From contig JACKBM010000043.1 of the NCBI GenBank assembly GCA_020634575.1, positions 1 through 58,432 of the forward strand: a stretch of 58,432 bases of DNA. The letters are read 5' to 3'. Position numbers and translations under genes: made by a program. The notes below the pieces were generated by a model, which made no database searches, was not told the DNA's origin, and worked only from the letters and a program-made list of their open reading frames with translations. Within the stretch, counting starts at the first letter, position 1. Each line of letters starts with the position of its first letter. Source of the DNA: Ardenticatenales bacterium. GTDB lineage: Bacteria; Chloroflexota; Anaerolineae; Promineifilales; Promineifilaceae. Positions 35,337-44,437 of the stretch are shown here, in pieces.

Positions 35337-37061
35337 ATGCACATAACCCATCGCCCCGCCATCCGCGGACGCCAATACGCTGTCGCCTCCGTCCATTACC
35401 TGGCCACGATGGCCGGCCTACAGATTCTGGCCCAGGGGGGCAACGCGGCCGACGCCGGCGTGGCGACGGGTCTCTGCATCAACGTGCTGGAGCCGGAGCT
35501 GGCCCACTTTGGCGGCGTCGCCCCGATTATCTATTGTCCCGGCGACGGTGGTCCGGTTGAGACCATCAGCGGCGTGGGGCGCTGGCCCCGGGCGGCCAGC
35601 CGGGCCTACTTCCAGCGCGAACACGGCGGCGACCTGCCGGATGGCGTGTTACGCACTGTCACCCCGGCCGCAGCCGACGCCTGGCTGACTGCCCTGAGCC
35701 GCTATGGCACGATGAGCTTTGCCCAGGTGGTCGCCCCGGCGCTGGCGCTGGCCGAAAACGGCCGGCCCGTCGACGAACGGTTCCACGCCGCCCTGCGCGA
35801 CCCAGAGCATATGGTCTGGCCCACCACGAAAGCGGTTTTTCATCGGAACGGCCATATTCCGGCCGTTGGCGAACTGTTTCAATGGCCAGAACTGGCCGCC
35901 AGTTTTCGGCTGATGGTGGCAGCTGAAGCGGCAGCAGATGGCGATCGTCAGGCCGGCATTGCGGCGGCCAGAGATGTTTACTACCGCGGCGAAATCGCCC
36001 AACGGATGGTGGCGTTTCATCAAGCTCAAGGCGGCTTCATGACCATGGCCGATCTGGCCGAGTTCCATGTCGGCATCGAGGCGCCGGAGAGGGTACATTA
36101 CAAGGGCTACGACGTTTATAGCTGCGGCCCGTGGTGCCAGGGCCCGGCCATGCTGATGCTGCTGCAAATGCTGCAGCCGCTGGACCTGGTTGGGATGGGT
36201 CACAATTCGGCCGCCTATCTGCACACCCTGCTGGAAGCGACCAAACTGGCCTTTGCCGACCGGGAAGCGTATTTTGGCGACCCTGAGTTTGTGGATGTAC
36301 CCCTCGATGTGCTGCTGGATGCGGACTATGCCGCGGCCCGGCTGGGCGCCATCGACCCGGAGAGAGCGGTGATTGGGATGCCACCGGCCGGTGACCTCAA
36401 CCCATGGCGTCCAACGAGTGCAGCGCCATCGCGCCATAAGCCCCAGCCTGGCCCGCCCAACAAAGCCGAATGGCACAGCGACACCAGCTACCTCTGCGTC
36501 GTCGATGCCGCCGGCAACACCTTCTCGGCCACCCCCTCGGACGGCTTGGGCAGCTCGCCAGTGGTGCCGGGCAACGGCTTCCCGGTCTCAGGCCGGGGCT
36601 ACCAGAGCTGGCTGGACGACGACCATCCCAGCCGGCTGGAGCCGTGGAAACGGCCCCGCCTGACGCCCAACCCGGCGCTGGTGCTGAAAGATGGCAAACC
36701 GGTTATGGCCCTTGGTTGCCCGGGCGGTGATGCGCAGGTACAGGCGATGTTGCAGGTCTTTCTCAATATGGTCGAATTTGGTATGGAGCCGCAAACAGCT
36801 ATCGAAGCGCCCCGCGTCATTTCGCACAGCTTCCCCAACTCCTTCTGGCCCCACCACAGCCGGCCCGGTGAAGTCACCATTGAGGAGCGGATTCCCGCCG
36901 CAATCCGGGCTGAGCTTGCCGCCAAAGGCCACAAACTGGTGTTGGATGGCGCCTGGAGCGGTAAGGTTGCCCGCGTCTGTGCCATCAAGATAGAAGCGGA
37001 GTCAGGTGTCCGCACGGCCGGGGCGGATCCCAGGTCAACTTCGTATGCAGCCGGCTGGTGA
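35337..37061 (+). CDS. gamma-glutamyltransferase-family Ntn hydrolase
   Basis: A 574-residue proenzyme of the GGT family. The N-terminal half has GGNAADAGVATGLCINVLEPELAHFGG and the substrate segment FMTMADLAEFHV. T383 in WHSDTSYLCVVDAAGN is the expected autocleavage site and nucleophile. The small subunit continues with LGSSPVVPGNGF and ALGCPGGDAQVQAMLQVFLNM. The SDTSYL form resembles YwrD/oxamate-amidohydrolase-like members rather than classical glutathione hydrolases. There is no signal peptide, so the enzyme is probably cytoplasmic. It follows the MITE-like element and appears monocistronic. Confidence 0.87.
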   Translation: MHITHRPAIRGRQYAVASVHYLATMAGLQILAQGGNAADAGVATGLCINVLEPELAHFGGVAPIIYCPGDGGPVETISGVGRWPRAASRAYFQREHGGDLPDGVLRTVTPAAADAWLTALSRYGTMSFAQVVAPALALAENGRPVDERFHAALRDPEHMVWPTTKAVFHRNGHIPAVGELFQWPELAASFRLMVAAEAAADGDRQAGIAAARDVYYRGEIAQRMVAFHQAQGGFMTMADLAEFHVGIEAPERVHYKGYDVYSCGPWCQGPAMLMLLQMLQPLDLVGMGHNSAAYLHTLLEATKLAFADREAYFGDPEFVDVPLDVLLDADYAAARLGAIDPERAVIGMPPAGDLNPWRPTSAAPSRHKPQPGPPNKAEWHSDTSYLCVVDAAGNTFSATPSDGLGSSPVVPGNGFPVSGRGYQSWLDDDHPSRLEPWKRPRLTPNPALVLKDGKPVMALGCPGGDAQVQAMLQVFLNMVEFGMEPQTAIEAPRVISHSFPNSFWPHHSRPGEVTIEERIPAAIRAELAAKGHKLVLDGAWSGKVARVCAIKIEAESGVRTAGADPRSTSYAAGW

Positions 37062-37244
37062 CAGACAAACCCTGTCCCTATGAACAGGTGGGCGGCTGTC
37101 CCGATTCCCTGACACTTGTTGTCACAAAACCGCTAAACTGCAATGCAAATCGGCCGGATTGACTCCTGCCACAAGACATTTTTAGATCATTCTGCTATGG
37201 TTGGGGCGCTTTGTCCTAGCAATACAGCACCGCATGAGGAGAAC

Positions 37245-37790
37245 ATGGAGAAAAAGTTCAAAGTCGTCGCCATTGCCGGCAGCCTGCGCCAGCAATCCCT
37301 ACACCAGATGCTCGTCCGCGCGGCCCAGGAGCTGGCGCCTGATAACATGGAAATTGAGGTCCTGGATATCAGCCAGATCCCGCTTTACAACAGCGATGTG
37401 GAATCGGCCGGTTGGCCCCCTGCCGTGGCCGAATTTCGCGACAAAATTGAGGCGGCCCACGGCGTCATCTTTGCCGTGCCCGAGTACAACGGCTCCGTTC
37501 CCGGTGTCCTGAAAAACGCCTTCGACTGGGCTTCCCGCCGCGGCCTCGTGGCCGAAAAACCCGGCGTCACCATGGGTGGCTCCCCCGGCGCTCTCGGTGC
37601 AACCAAGGCCCAGGAGCATATGCGCCAGGTCATGATGCACACCAACATGTACGTCATGCCCCGGCCAACCATCGCCATCCCCAAGATGGGCGACAAATTT
37701 GTCGACGGCAAACTGGTCGACGAGCCCACGCGCGGCTTTCTGGCCGAGCAATTGCAGAAGTTTGCGAACTGGATAGGGCATTTCAATTAG
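37245..37790 (+). CDS. NADPH-dependent FMN reductase
   Basis: A 181-residue flavodoxin-fold reductase. The phosphate loop VVAIAGSLRQQSLHQML and the conserved FAVPEYNGSVPGVLKNAFDWASR are diagnostic of the FMN_red (ChrR/AzoR-like) family. TMGGSPGALGATKAQEHMRQVMMHTNMYVMP follows. It transfers electrons from NADPH to FMN, quinones or metal ions. ATG 37245 has GAGGAG just upstream; the longer open frame from 37143 lacks support. Confidence 0.9.
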   Translation: MEKKFKVVAIAGSLRQQSLHQMLVRAAQELAPDNMEIEVLDISQIPLYNSDVESAGWPPAVAEFRDKIEAAHGVIFAVPEYNGSVPGVLKNAFDWASRRGLVAEKPGVTMGGSPGALGATKAQEHMRQVMMHTNMYVMPRPTIAIPKMGDKFVDGKLVDEPTRGFLAEQLQKFANWIGHFN

Positions 37791-37850
37791 GATGAACAGG
37801 TGGTAGGCAGTTGAGTCCCGCTCTCCTAAACTGGAAGCGGAGGCTTAATC

Positions 37851-38822
37851 ATGAAACTGCGCCACCTCTTTTTCCTACTACCGCTCCTGCTGGCTTGTGG
37901 GCCGCTGACTGAGATTGGGCCTACACCGGCCCAGATCGTTCTCACTCATCCGCCCGCAACCGCTGAACCACCAGAGGCAACACAACCAGCGGCGACGGCC
38001 ACACCACCTGTGGCTTCCGCTGAACGAGCGTGCGCAGCCGGCCGGTCAGACCAGACCAACCTGACCGGTCATCAGATGTACCGTGCCTACAGCAACGATG
38101 GCCTTCATTTTGAGGATGAAGGCCAGTTGCTGGTGGATGAGGCGTCGGTGCCGGACGGCGTCATCGGGCCGGATGGTGCACTTTGGCTGTACTTCGTCAA
38201 CGGGATACCCGGGCAGCACGGCATTTTTGCCGCCCGCGAAACCGTAGAAGGCACCTTCGCGACGATTGACTGCATCTCTCTGGATGGCGCCTTTGAAGGT
38301 AACGCCGTTGATCCGGATTTAATGCGTCTGCCCGATGGGCGCTTCCGCCTCTTCTACTTCCTGGGCGCCTTTGTCGGCGAGCGCCGGCCAGAAGCGCTGC
38401 ATACCTTTTACAGCGCTATCAGCGAAGATGGTCTGAACTTCACCATCGAAGGGCCGATCTTCGAGTACGAGGCGATTACTGACCCCAGCGTCGCCCAGTT
38501 GCCGAACGGTGAGTGGCTGCTGGCTGCGGCCCGGCCTGGGGCCGGCGGCGCCTTGCTCGCCCGCAGCAGCGACGGCCAAAGCTTCACCTTCCAGCAAGAG
38601 ATGGGTGTTGATGGCATTCCTGAGCTGGCAGTAATGCCTGATGGCACCGTGCGCCTTTACCTGGCCCAGAGCTACCTGTCCACGGACAACGGTCATACCT
38701 GGATCGCCGAGACCGCTGGGTGGATCCCCAGTCCCGATCCCAGTCTCGTCCAGCTGGCGCCGGACAGCTTTGTGATGTTCTATAAGCGAATTGCCGGCGG
38801 TCCGGCCGCAGCACCCCCATAG
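37851..38822 (+). CDS. lipoprotein with five-bladed-propeller-like (GH43/62-like) domain
   Basis: A 323-residue secreted protein. MKLRHLFFLLPLLLAC is a lipoprotein signal peptide with lipobox LLLA-C16, so it should be lipid-anchored on the outer face of the membrane. A Pro/Thr/Ala-rich spacer (about 20-60) follows, then repeats such as YRAYSNDGLHFEDEGQLLVDEASVPDGVIGPDGALWLYFVNG, ISEDGLNFTIEGPIFEYEAITDPSVAQLPNGEWLLAA and VMPDGTVRLYLAQSYLSTDNGHTWI. These resemble glycosidase or sialidase propeller blades. No catalytic triad is evident, so it may only bind glycans. An 18-bp tandem array starts 24 bases after its stop. Confidence 0.8.
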   Translation: MKLRHLFFLLPLLLACGPLTEIGPTPAQIVLTHPPATAEPPEATQPAATATPPVASAERACAAGRSDQTNLTGHQMYRAYSNDGLHFEDEGQLLVDEASVPDGVIGPDGALWLYFVNGIPGQHGIFAARETVEGTFATIDCISLDGAFEGNAVDPDLMRLPDGRFRLFYFLGAFVGERRPEALHTFYSAISEDGLNFTIEGPIFEYEAITDPSVAQLPNGEWLLAAARPGAGGALLARSSDGQSFTFQQEMGVDGIPELAVMPDGTVRLYLAQSYLSTDNGHTWIAETAGWIPSPDPSLVQLAPDSFVMFYKRIAGGPAAAPP

Positions 38823-38846
38823 ATTGCCGTCATTTCGGATAACGGT

Positions 38847-39044
38847 TGACAGGTCCCACCAACCTGACAGGTCCCACCAACCTGACAGGTCCCACCAACC
38901 TGACAGGTCCCACCAACCTGACAGGTCCCACCAACCTGACAGGTCCCACCAACCTGACAGGTCCCACCAACCTGACAGGTCCCACCAACCTGACAGGTCC
39001 CACCAACCTGACAGGTCCCACCAACCTGACAGGTCCCACCAACC
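38847..39044. repeat. tandem array, 11 exact copies of an 18-bp unit
   Basis: The unit TGACAGGTCCCACCAACC is repeated 11 times without a single difference, followed by a degenerate 12th copy. Each junction forms the perfect palindrome ACCTGACAGGT. The array ends in a hairpin (CCAACCTGACGGGTT with AACCTGTCGGGTTGG, 39039-39073). It lies between the lipoprotein gene and the amidohydrolase gene. Because 18 is a multiple of 3, it is open in several frames, but the TGPTNL or GWWDLS frames are not credible genes. The same unit recurs at 56832. Confidence 0.95.
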
Positions 39045-39086
39045 TGACGGGTTGCCGAACCTGTCGGGTTGGCTCATAATCGCCGC

Positions 39087-40097
39087 ATGATCGTCGATTT
39101 TCACAATCATTATTTCCCGCCAGAATATCTGAATAGCCTGGAGCATGGCCGGACCGTGGTCTGGACGGAGTATGACGCGCAGGGGCGCCATCAACTCATG
39201 ATGAAGGGGTTTGAGAATGAACTGGCCCCAGCACATAGCAATCTCGCCGCGCGGATTGAGGCGATGGATGCGGCCGGGGTGGATCTGAGTGTGTTGACGA
39301 TGACCATCCCCGGCGTGCACGTGGAACCAGGCGCAGGCGGGGTCCGGCAGGCGCAAATCATCAATGATGCGTTTGCCGGGGCGATAGCCGCCTATCCCGG
39401 CCGGTTCACCGCCCTAGCCGTCCTGCCGCTTCACGAACCTGCTGCCGCCGGCCGTGAACTGCGGCGCGCGGTCACGGAATTGGGGCTGCGTGGGGGAACG
39501 CTTTACTCACACATCAATGGCCAGCAGCTCGACCATCCCGATTTTTACCCCATCTACGAAGAGGCCATCAACCTGGGCGTGCCGCTCTGGATGCACCCCA
39601 CCGTTCCCCAACAACCGGGCGCAATGGCTGATTTCGGCATTGTCGTGGTGGCCGGCTTTTTGCACGAGACGACAGTGGCGGTCTGCCGCCTGCTCTACGG
39701 TGGTGTGATGGAGCGATATCCCGATTTGCAACTGGTCCTGTCGCAAATGGGTGGCACCATCTCCTTTATCGCGGAACGGGTGGAACGGGGCTACCATGTT
39801 TACCCGCACACCCACAAATTTGCGCGCTCACCGCTGGAGCAGCTCAAAACGCTGTATGCCGATACCACGCCGCACACGCCGTGGGCCATCGAAGTGGCAA
39901 CCCGCTTTCTGGGCGAGGACAAAATTCTGATGGGCAGCGATTTCCCCCACACCATCGGCGACCTGCCCGGGGCGCTGGCGACGATACGCGGCCTGCCTTT
40001 CTCGGATGAGGTCAAGGCCAAGATCATGGGCGGGAACGCGCTGAAGTTGCTGGGGCTTAAGGCTGACGCCTTTGGCAGCACGCCCGCCAACGAATAG
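39087..40097 (+). CDS. amidohydrolase-2 family protein (ACMSD-like)
   Basis: A 336-residue TIM-barrel metal enzyme. MIVDFHNHYFPPEYL has the H-x-H metal motif, LWMHPTVPQ the strand-5 His, and MGSDFPHTIGD the strand-8 Asp. The layout resembles 2-amino-3-carboxymuconate semialdehyde decarboxylase and related decarboxylases or hydratases. The substrate is unknown. ATG 39087 is directly in front of the metal motif; a TTG 18 bases upstream lies in the terminal hairpin of the repeat array. No ribosome site is clear, so the repeat may influence expression. Confidence 0.86.
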   Translation: MIVDFHNHYFPPEYLNSLEHGRTVVWTEYDAQGRHQLMMKGFENELAPAHSNLAARIEAMDAAGVDLSVLTMTIPGVHVEPGAGGVRQAQIINDAFAGAIAAYPGRFTALAVLPLHEPAAAGRELRRAVTELGLRGGTLYSHINGQQLDHPDFYPIYEEAINLGVPLWMHPTVPQQPGAMADFGIVVVAGFLHETTVAVCRLLYGGVMERYPDLQLVLSQMGGTISFIAERVERGYHVYPHTHKFARSPLEQLKTLYADTTPHTPWAIEVATRFLGEDKILMGSDFPHTIGDLPGALATIRGLPFSDEVKAKIMGGNALKLLGLKADAFGSTPANE

Positions 40098-40200
40098 AGA
40101 AGTCAATTGGACATAGCACATCTGCGGTCAAGGTCCAAAACCACAGCCAACGACGTCATCTCGAGAAGCGCCACGCGGCGCGTTCAATAAGGCAAGAAAC

Positions 40201-40350
40201 CGTAGGGGCTAGGCGCCTGGGTCATGTGTTTGCCAATCACTCATATGGTTGTACCAGGCGCCTCGCCCGCTAACCGATAGCGGGCGAGGCAACCGGTGGC
40301 AAGCAAATTTCTTCGTGGCGAGCTGATAGCCCGGTTGCCTAGCCCCTACG
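40201..40350. repeat. 150-bp element of nested perfect palindromes
   Basis: Outer arms CGTAGGGGCTAGGC (40201-40214) and 40337-40350 are exact reverse complements. Inside, GCCTCGCCCGCT (40260-40271) pairs perfectly with 40279-40290 around a 7-base loop. AGGCGCCTGG (40211-40220) pairs perfectly with 40254-40263, allowing alternative folds. It has no coding content. It occupies most of the 387-base gap between convergent genes and looks like a non-autonomous repeat. The rest of that gap shows nothing. Confidence 0.65.
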
Positions 40351-40484
40351 AAGGGCGGGTATTCGCCTAATCGAGCTTCTGCCTGGCCCATGGCTGGTGG
40401 CGCAGCCCTCTGGTTGTGCCAGGTCCAAATGGTTTCTCTATAAGAATCATCAAGCATAAATAAGCGCAATCGGTGGCCAACTCT

Positions 40485-42845
40485 TTAGAAAAATTCAGGG
40501 TATTGCGCCGGGTCGGCTTCGTTCATGATGTCGTAGATGATGGCGATGATCTCCTCGGCGTTGGGCTTAGAGAAGTAAGCGCCGTCGGTGCCGTAGGCCG
40601 GCCGGTGGGGCTTGCTGGTGAGGCTGCGTGGCTCAGCATCCAGCCAGTAGAAGCCGCCCTGGCGCTCGATCACCTGCTGCATCATGTAGGCAGTGGCGCC
40701 GCCAGGCAGATCTTCATCCAGGAAGAGGATACGGCTGGTTTTCTCGAGCGACGCCAGGATGATGCCGCCGGTATCAAACGGCAGAAGAGTCTGGACATCG
40801 ATCAGCTCTACATCAATTCCCAGCTCAGCCAACCGCTCAGCGGCGTCCAGGGCGATGGTACACAGCGCCCCATAGGTCACAACCGTCACATCGGCGCCCG
40901 GCCGGATAATCTCCGGCACCCCCAGTGGTAGCCTGAGCTCGGCCAGATTGGCCGGTAGCCGCTCTTTTTGCCGGTAGCCTAGCAACGGCTCAATCACTAG
41001 CGCCGGGTCAGCACCAGCCATCAGCGTATTGTAAAAGCCGGCCGCTCTGGTCATATCGCGCGGCACGATGACGTGCATGCCCCGGACCAGGTTAATGATG
41101 CCGGCCAGGGGTGAGCCGGCATGCCAGACCCCTTCCAGCCGGTGGCCGCGCGTGCGTACGATGACTGGCGCCGCCTGCCGTCCCACCGTGCGCCAGCGTA
41201 GGGTCGCCAGGTCGTCGGCCATAATCTGCAGGGCGTAGAGCAGGTAATCCAGGTATTGGATCTCGGCAATAGGGCGTAGGCCGCGCAGCGCCAGGCCAAT
41301 TGCCTGCCCTACGATGGTCGCCTCGCGGATGCCGGTGTCGCCAACTCGCAATGGGCCGAATTTGGCTTGCAACCCGGCCATCGTCTGGTTCACACCGCCG
41401 AGGTGGCCGACATCCTCGCCAAAGGTCAGGACGCGCGGATCACGGGTAAAGAGGCCAGCAAAATAGTCGTTCAGGATTTGGAAGCCAGGGAATTCTGGGG
41501 CGCCAGGGTTGTAGATGGGGAGAACCGGCCGGTCCCCACCTTCCCTTGCCAGCAAATCCGACCCATACAACGCCTCATAAACCGGCAACTGCGCCCGCCG
41601 CCACGCCAACAGCGCCGCACGCGCTTCGCTCTGCTCGGTTCGCGTCAGGCTCAGAGCCTGAAAAGCGGCTTCCAGCAAGGGACGGCGACGGGGCACCGGC
41701 TCACGCCCAAGTTGGATCGTTAAGGCTTCCAGCGCCTCGCGCTGCGGCGATTGCCCCGCCAGATCGTCAATCAAGCCCTGCACCGTCGCCACTTCGCCGC
41801 TCAGGCTGGCGCCGTACGCCGCCCAGGCCGCTTCCACCTGCTGCCGGACGGAAGCCTGCTCTTCTGCTTCCAGGGCAATCAACTCTGGCTCCGACAAAAG
41901 CTCCTCGCGCAACACCAGCTGGCGTAGATGCAGGAGCCCATCGTGGGCGGCTTCCCAGGTCAGGCGTTCGGCCGATTTGTAGCGCTCGTGGCTGCCGGAG
42001 GTGGAATGGCCCTGCGGCTGGGTTAGCTCACGGACGTGGATGATGGCCGGGATGTGGCCGGCGCGGGCAGCCGCAGCCGCTGCTTCATAGGCAGCCAGCA
42101 GGGCCGGGTAGTCCCAGCCAGGCACGCTAAACAGGTTGAACCCCTCACCAGACTCGTTGCGCGCAAAGCCGGCCAACTGTTCAGCCAGATCACGCTTGCT
42201 GAACTGGAGTTCGTTCGGCACCGAAATACCGTACGCGTCATCCATGATGGTGATGATGGCCGGCGCCCGCAGTACACCAATGGCGTTCAACGATTCCCAA
42301 AACAACCCTTCGGCACAGCTGGCGTTGCCGATAATGCCAAAGGCAATTTCGTTGCCCTGGCGGGAGAAGTTGGTGAGATGATGCAGCTCAGCCAGCTCGC
42401 GGTAGAGACGGGAAGCATAGGCCAGGCCAACCAGCCGGGGCATTTGGGAAGCAGTCGGTGACAGATCAGCGGCGCTGTTATACCGTTCAACCTGTGACAA
42501 CCAGTTACCGCTGGCGTCCAGCAACTCAGTTGAGAAATGAGCCGGCATCTGGCGACCGCCCGAATTGGGCTCCGCTTCAATGTCGGCGTGGGCGTAGAGC
42601 TGGGCAAAGAATTGGCCAACGGTCAGGGTGCCCAGGGCCAGGGGTAGGGTCTGGTCGCGGTAATAGCCGCTGCGAAAATCGCCGCGTTGAAAGACGCGAG
42701 CCATGGCCAGCAGGGGCAGCTCTTTGCCGTCGCCAAAGCCGCCAAATTTGGCCCGGCCGCTCATCACTTCCTGGCGGGCCATCAGGCTCATCTGGCGGCT
42801 GCGGTAGGCCAGACGGTAATCGGCCAGCAAGGGATCAACGGTCAT
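40485..42845 (-). CDS. 2-oxoacid dehydrogenase E1, fused alpha and beta subunits
   Basis: A 786-residue thiamine-diphosphate enzyme. The N-terminal alpha part has GIIGNASCAEGLFWESLNAIGVLRAPAIITIMDDAYGISVPNE, the ThDP/Mg motif region. The C-terminal beta part begins near residue 455 (VLTFGEDVGHLGGVNQTMAGLQAKFG) and includes TGIREATIVGQAIGLALRGLRPIAEIQYLDYLLYALQIMADDLATLRWRT. The order and length match fused branched-chain or 2-oxoisovalerate dehydrogenase E1 proteins of Bacteroidetes and Chloroflexi type. It decarboxylates a 2-oxoacid and acylates an E2 lipoyl domain. No E2 or E3 gene is in this window. ATG 42845 is preferred to TTG 42857; neither has a good ribosome site. Confidence 0.9.
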   Translation of the reverse strand: MTVDPLLADYRLAYRSRQMSLMARQEVMSGRAKFGGFGDGKELPLLAMARVFQRGDFRSGYYRDQTLPLALGTLTVGQFFAQLYAHADIEAEPNSGGRQMPAHFSTELLDASGNWLSQVERYNSAADLSPTASQMPRLVGLAYASRLYRELAELHHLTNFSRQGNEIAFGIIGNASCAEGLFWESLNAIGVLRAPAIITIMDDAYGISVPNELQFSKRDLAEQLAGFARNESGEGFNLFSVPGWDYPALLAAYEAAAAAARAGHIPAIIHVRELTQPQGHSTSGSHERYKSAERLTWEAAHDGLLHLRQLVLREELLSEPELIALEAEEQASVRQQVEAAWAAYGASLSGEVATVQGLIDDLAGQSPQREALEALTIQLGREPVPRRRPLLEAAFQALSLTRTEQSEARAALLAWRRAQLPVYEALYGSDLLAREGGDRPVLPIYNPGAPEFPGFQILNDYFAGLFTRDPRVLTFGEDVGHLGGVNQTMAGLQAKFGPLRVGDTGIREATIVGQAIGLALRGLRPIAEIQYLDYLLYALQIMADDLATLRWRTVGRQAAPVIVRTRGHRLEGVWHAGSPLAGIINLVRGMHVIVPRDMTRAAGFYNTLMAGADPALVIEPLLGYRQKERLPANLAELRLPLGVPEIIRPGADVTVVTYGALCTIALDAAERLAELGIDVELIDVQTLLPFDTGGIILASLEKTSRILFLDEDLPGGATAYMMQQVIERQGGFYWLDAEPRSLTSKPHRPAYGTDGAYFSKPNAEEIIAIIYDIMNEADPAQYPEFF

Positions 42846-42890
42846 CGATGGGTCCAAATTGGTTCAGGCTGGCTTACCGGCCGGTCGCGC

Positions 42891-43583
42891 TCAATCGCCC
42901 GCATGTTGCGTCCCTTTGGCGGCAAATTCGTCGCGACGTTGCTGGGTGTAGTCGAACATCTCACGCGGGATCAGCAGAGCGCCGCCAAGGGCCTCCGCCT
43001 GGATGCCCAGCACCGCCGCTTCCTCGATTAGCATGTTGGCATAGGCTGCCCCGTGCGGATTACGTCCGAAGGCCAGAACACCATGATTGGCCAGCAAAAC
43101 GCCGCTGATATCCTGATGGCTCCTGATGGCATCAGCAATATTGTTGACCGACTCAGCTGAGCCGCGCGGTCCGTAAGCGGCCAGGGGCACGCCATCCGTC
43201 ATGTTAAAACGCACCAGCGCCTCATAGATAACCGGGATCGGTTTGTTGGCGACGGCGTAGGTCGTGGCCTGCGGCGAATGGGTGTGGACTACGCCACCCA
43301 CATCCGGCCGGAGCTGGTAGACGATGCTGTGCATGTCGACCACCTCGGCGCCGGAAGGTTCCAGCGCGCCATGCAGGAGGCTGCCATCCATGTGAAAGAG
43401 GGCGATTTGCTCCGGCTTGAGGTCAGCAATAGAGCCACCGCCGGTCAAAAGGAAGGTCTCGCTGCCGGGCACGCGGGCGCTGAAATTACCGTGCAGGCTC
43501 ACGGAAATGACGCCGGCCCGAACCAGCATATTGGACGCATTGATAATTTCCTGCTTGAGTTGATCAATTGTCTCCTGGCTCAT
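42891..43583 (-). CDS. class II aldolase/adducin family protein
   Basis: A 230-residue zinc aldolase of the L-fuculose-phosphate aldolase/ribulose-5-phosphate epimerase fold. GNFSARVPGSETFLLTGGG gives the phosphate-binding loop, VVHTHSPQATTYAVANK the H-x-H zinc ligands, and GVLLANHGVLAFGRNPHGA the third histidine block. It cleaves or epimerises a sugar phosphate, or decarboxylates a related substrate. AGGAG lies 6 bases before ATG 43583. It is 45 bases upstream of the E1 gene on the same strand, so the two may be co-transcribed. Confidence 0.87.
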   Translation of the reverse strand: MSQETIDQLKQEIINASNMLVRAGVISVSLHGNFSARVPGSETFLLTGGGSIADLKPEQIALFHMDGSLLHGALEPSGAEVVDMHSIVYQLRPDVGGVVHTHSPQATTYAVANKPIPVIYEALVRFNMTDGVPLAAYGPRGSAESVNNIADAIRSHQDISGVLLANHGVLAFGRNPHGAAYANMLIEEAAVLGIQAEALGGALLIPREMFDYTQQRRDEFAAKGTQHAGD

Positions 43584-43749
43584 CATCTACTCCTTAATAG
43601 GCGGTACAAGTGGGTTTTGTCTCAGCCGCAAGGGTACACGGCTTTGGCTTGCTTGACCATCCATTAAACAGACATTTTGCCCTGAATAAGTTATCATCTT
43701 CCCGGACAGAACGAGCAATTCCATCGGACAGATCCAGGAGCAGAACGCT

Positions 43750-44421
43750 ATGCCGGCTACATTTGTACCTTACGCTGAATACCGTGAATATCCTATCGAG
43801 GAGATGCGCCAGCGCGCTGAGGCGTTTTACGCTGAGATCAGGCGCCGGCGGACGGTGCGGGAGTTTGCGGACCGGCCGGTCCCCCGCGACCTCATCGAAA
43901 CCTGCCTCCTGGCCGCCGGCACCGCCCCCAGCGGCGCCAACCTGCAACCCTGGCAATTCGTCGTCGTCTCCGACCCGGAGATCAAGCGCAAAATACGCGA
44001 AGGGGCCGAAGAGGAGGAGCAGGCGTTCTACAACGGCCGCGCCCCGCAGGATTGGTTGGACGCCCTGGAACCATTGGGCACAGATGAACACAAGGGCTTT
44101 CTCGATGTGGCGCCCTATCTCATCGCCATCTTCGCCAAATCGTATGATGAACTGCCCGACGGCCGCAAGGTCAAGAATTACTACGCCCAGGAGTCGGTGG
44201 GCCTGGCCACCGGCATCCTGATCACAGCTCTGCACACGGCCGGCCTGGCCACCCTGACCCACACCCCCAGCCCGATGGGCTTTCTCAACGAGGTTTTGGA
44301 GCGGCCCAAAAACGAGCGGCCTTTTATCCTGCTCGTCGTCGGCTATCCGGCTGAGGATTGCCAGGTGCCGCTCAAAGCGATGGACAAAAAGCCGCTGGAG
44401 AAGTTTGTCAGCTTTCTCTAG
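43750..44421 (+). CDS. nitroreductase-family FMN enzyme (iodotyrosine-deiodinase-like)
   Basis: A 223-residue protein of the nitroreductase fold. [45 protein letters not shown] is the FMN-binding N-terminal region; [10 protein letters not shown] is shared with iodotyrosine deiodinase-type reductases. [24 protein letters not shown] is a lid-like insert also seen in that group. [31 protein letters not shown] completes the fold. It reduces nitro or halogenated aromatics, or another hydride acceptor; the physiological substrate is unknown. AGGAG precedes the start. Confidence 0.88.
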   Translation: MPATFVPYAEYREYPIEEMRQRAEAFYAEIRRRRTVREFADRPVPRDLIETCLLAAGTAPSGANLQPWQFVVVSDPEIKRKIREGAEEEEQAFYNGRAPQDWLDALEPLGTDEHKGFLDVAPYLIAIFAKSYDELPDGRKVKNYYAQESVGLATGILITALHTAGLATLTHTPSPMGFLNEVLERPKNERPFILLVVGYPAEDCQVPLKAMDKKPLEKFVSFL

Positions 44422-44437
44422 TTAAGGACGGGCTCGG

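Noticed and set aside
38847..39044. CRISPR array
   Set aside because: Units are directly joined with no spacers, and there are no cas genes.
38319..39356. 345-residue minus-strand frame with GWWDLS repeats (and plus-strand TGPTNL/RSHQPD frames)
   Set aside because: The repeat unit is 18 bp, a multiple of 3, so open frames arise automatically; the ends overlap the lipoprotein and amidohydrolase genes.
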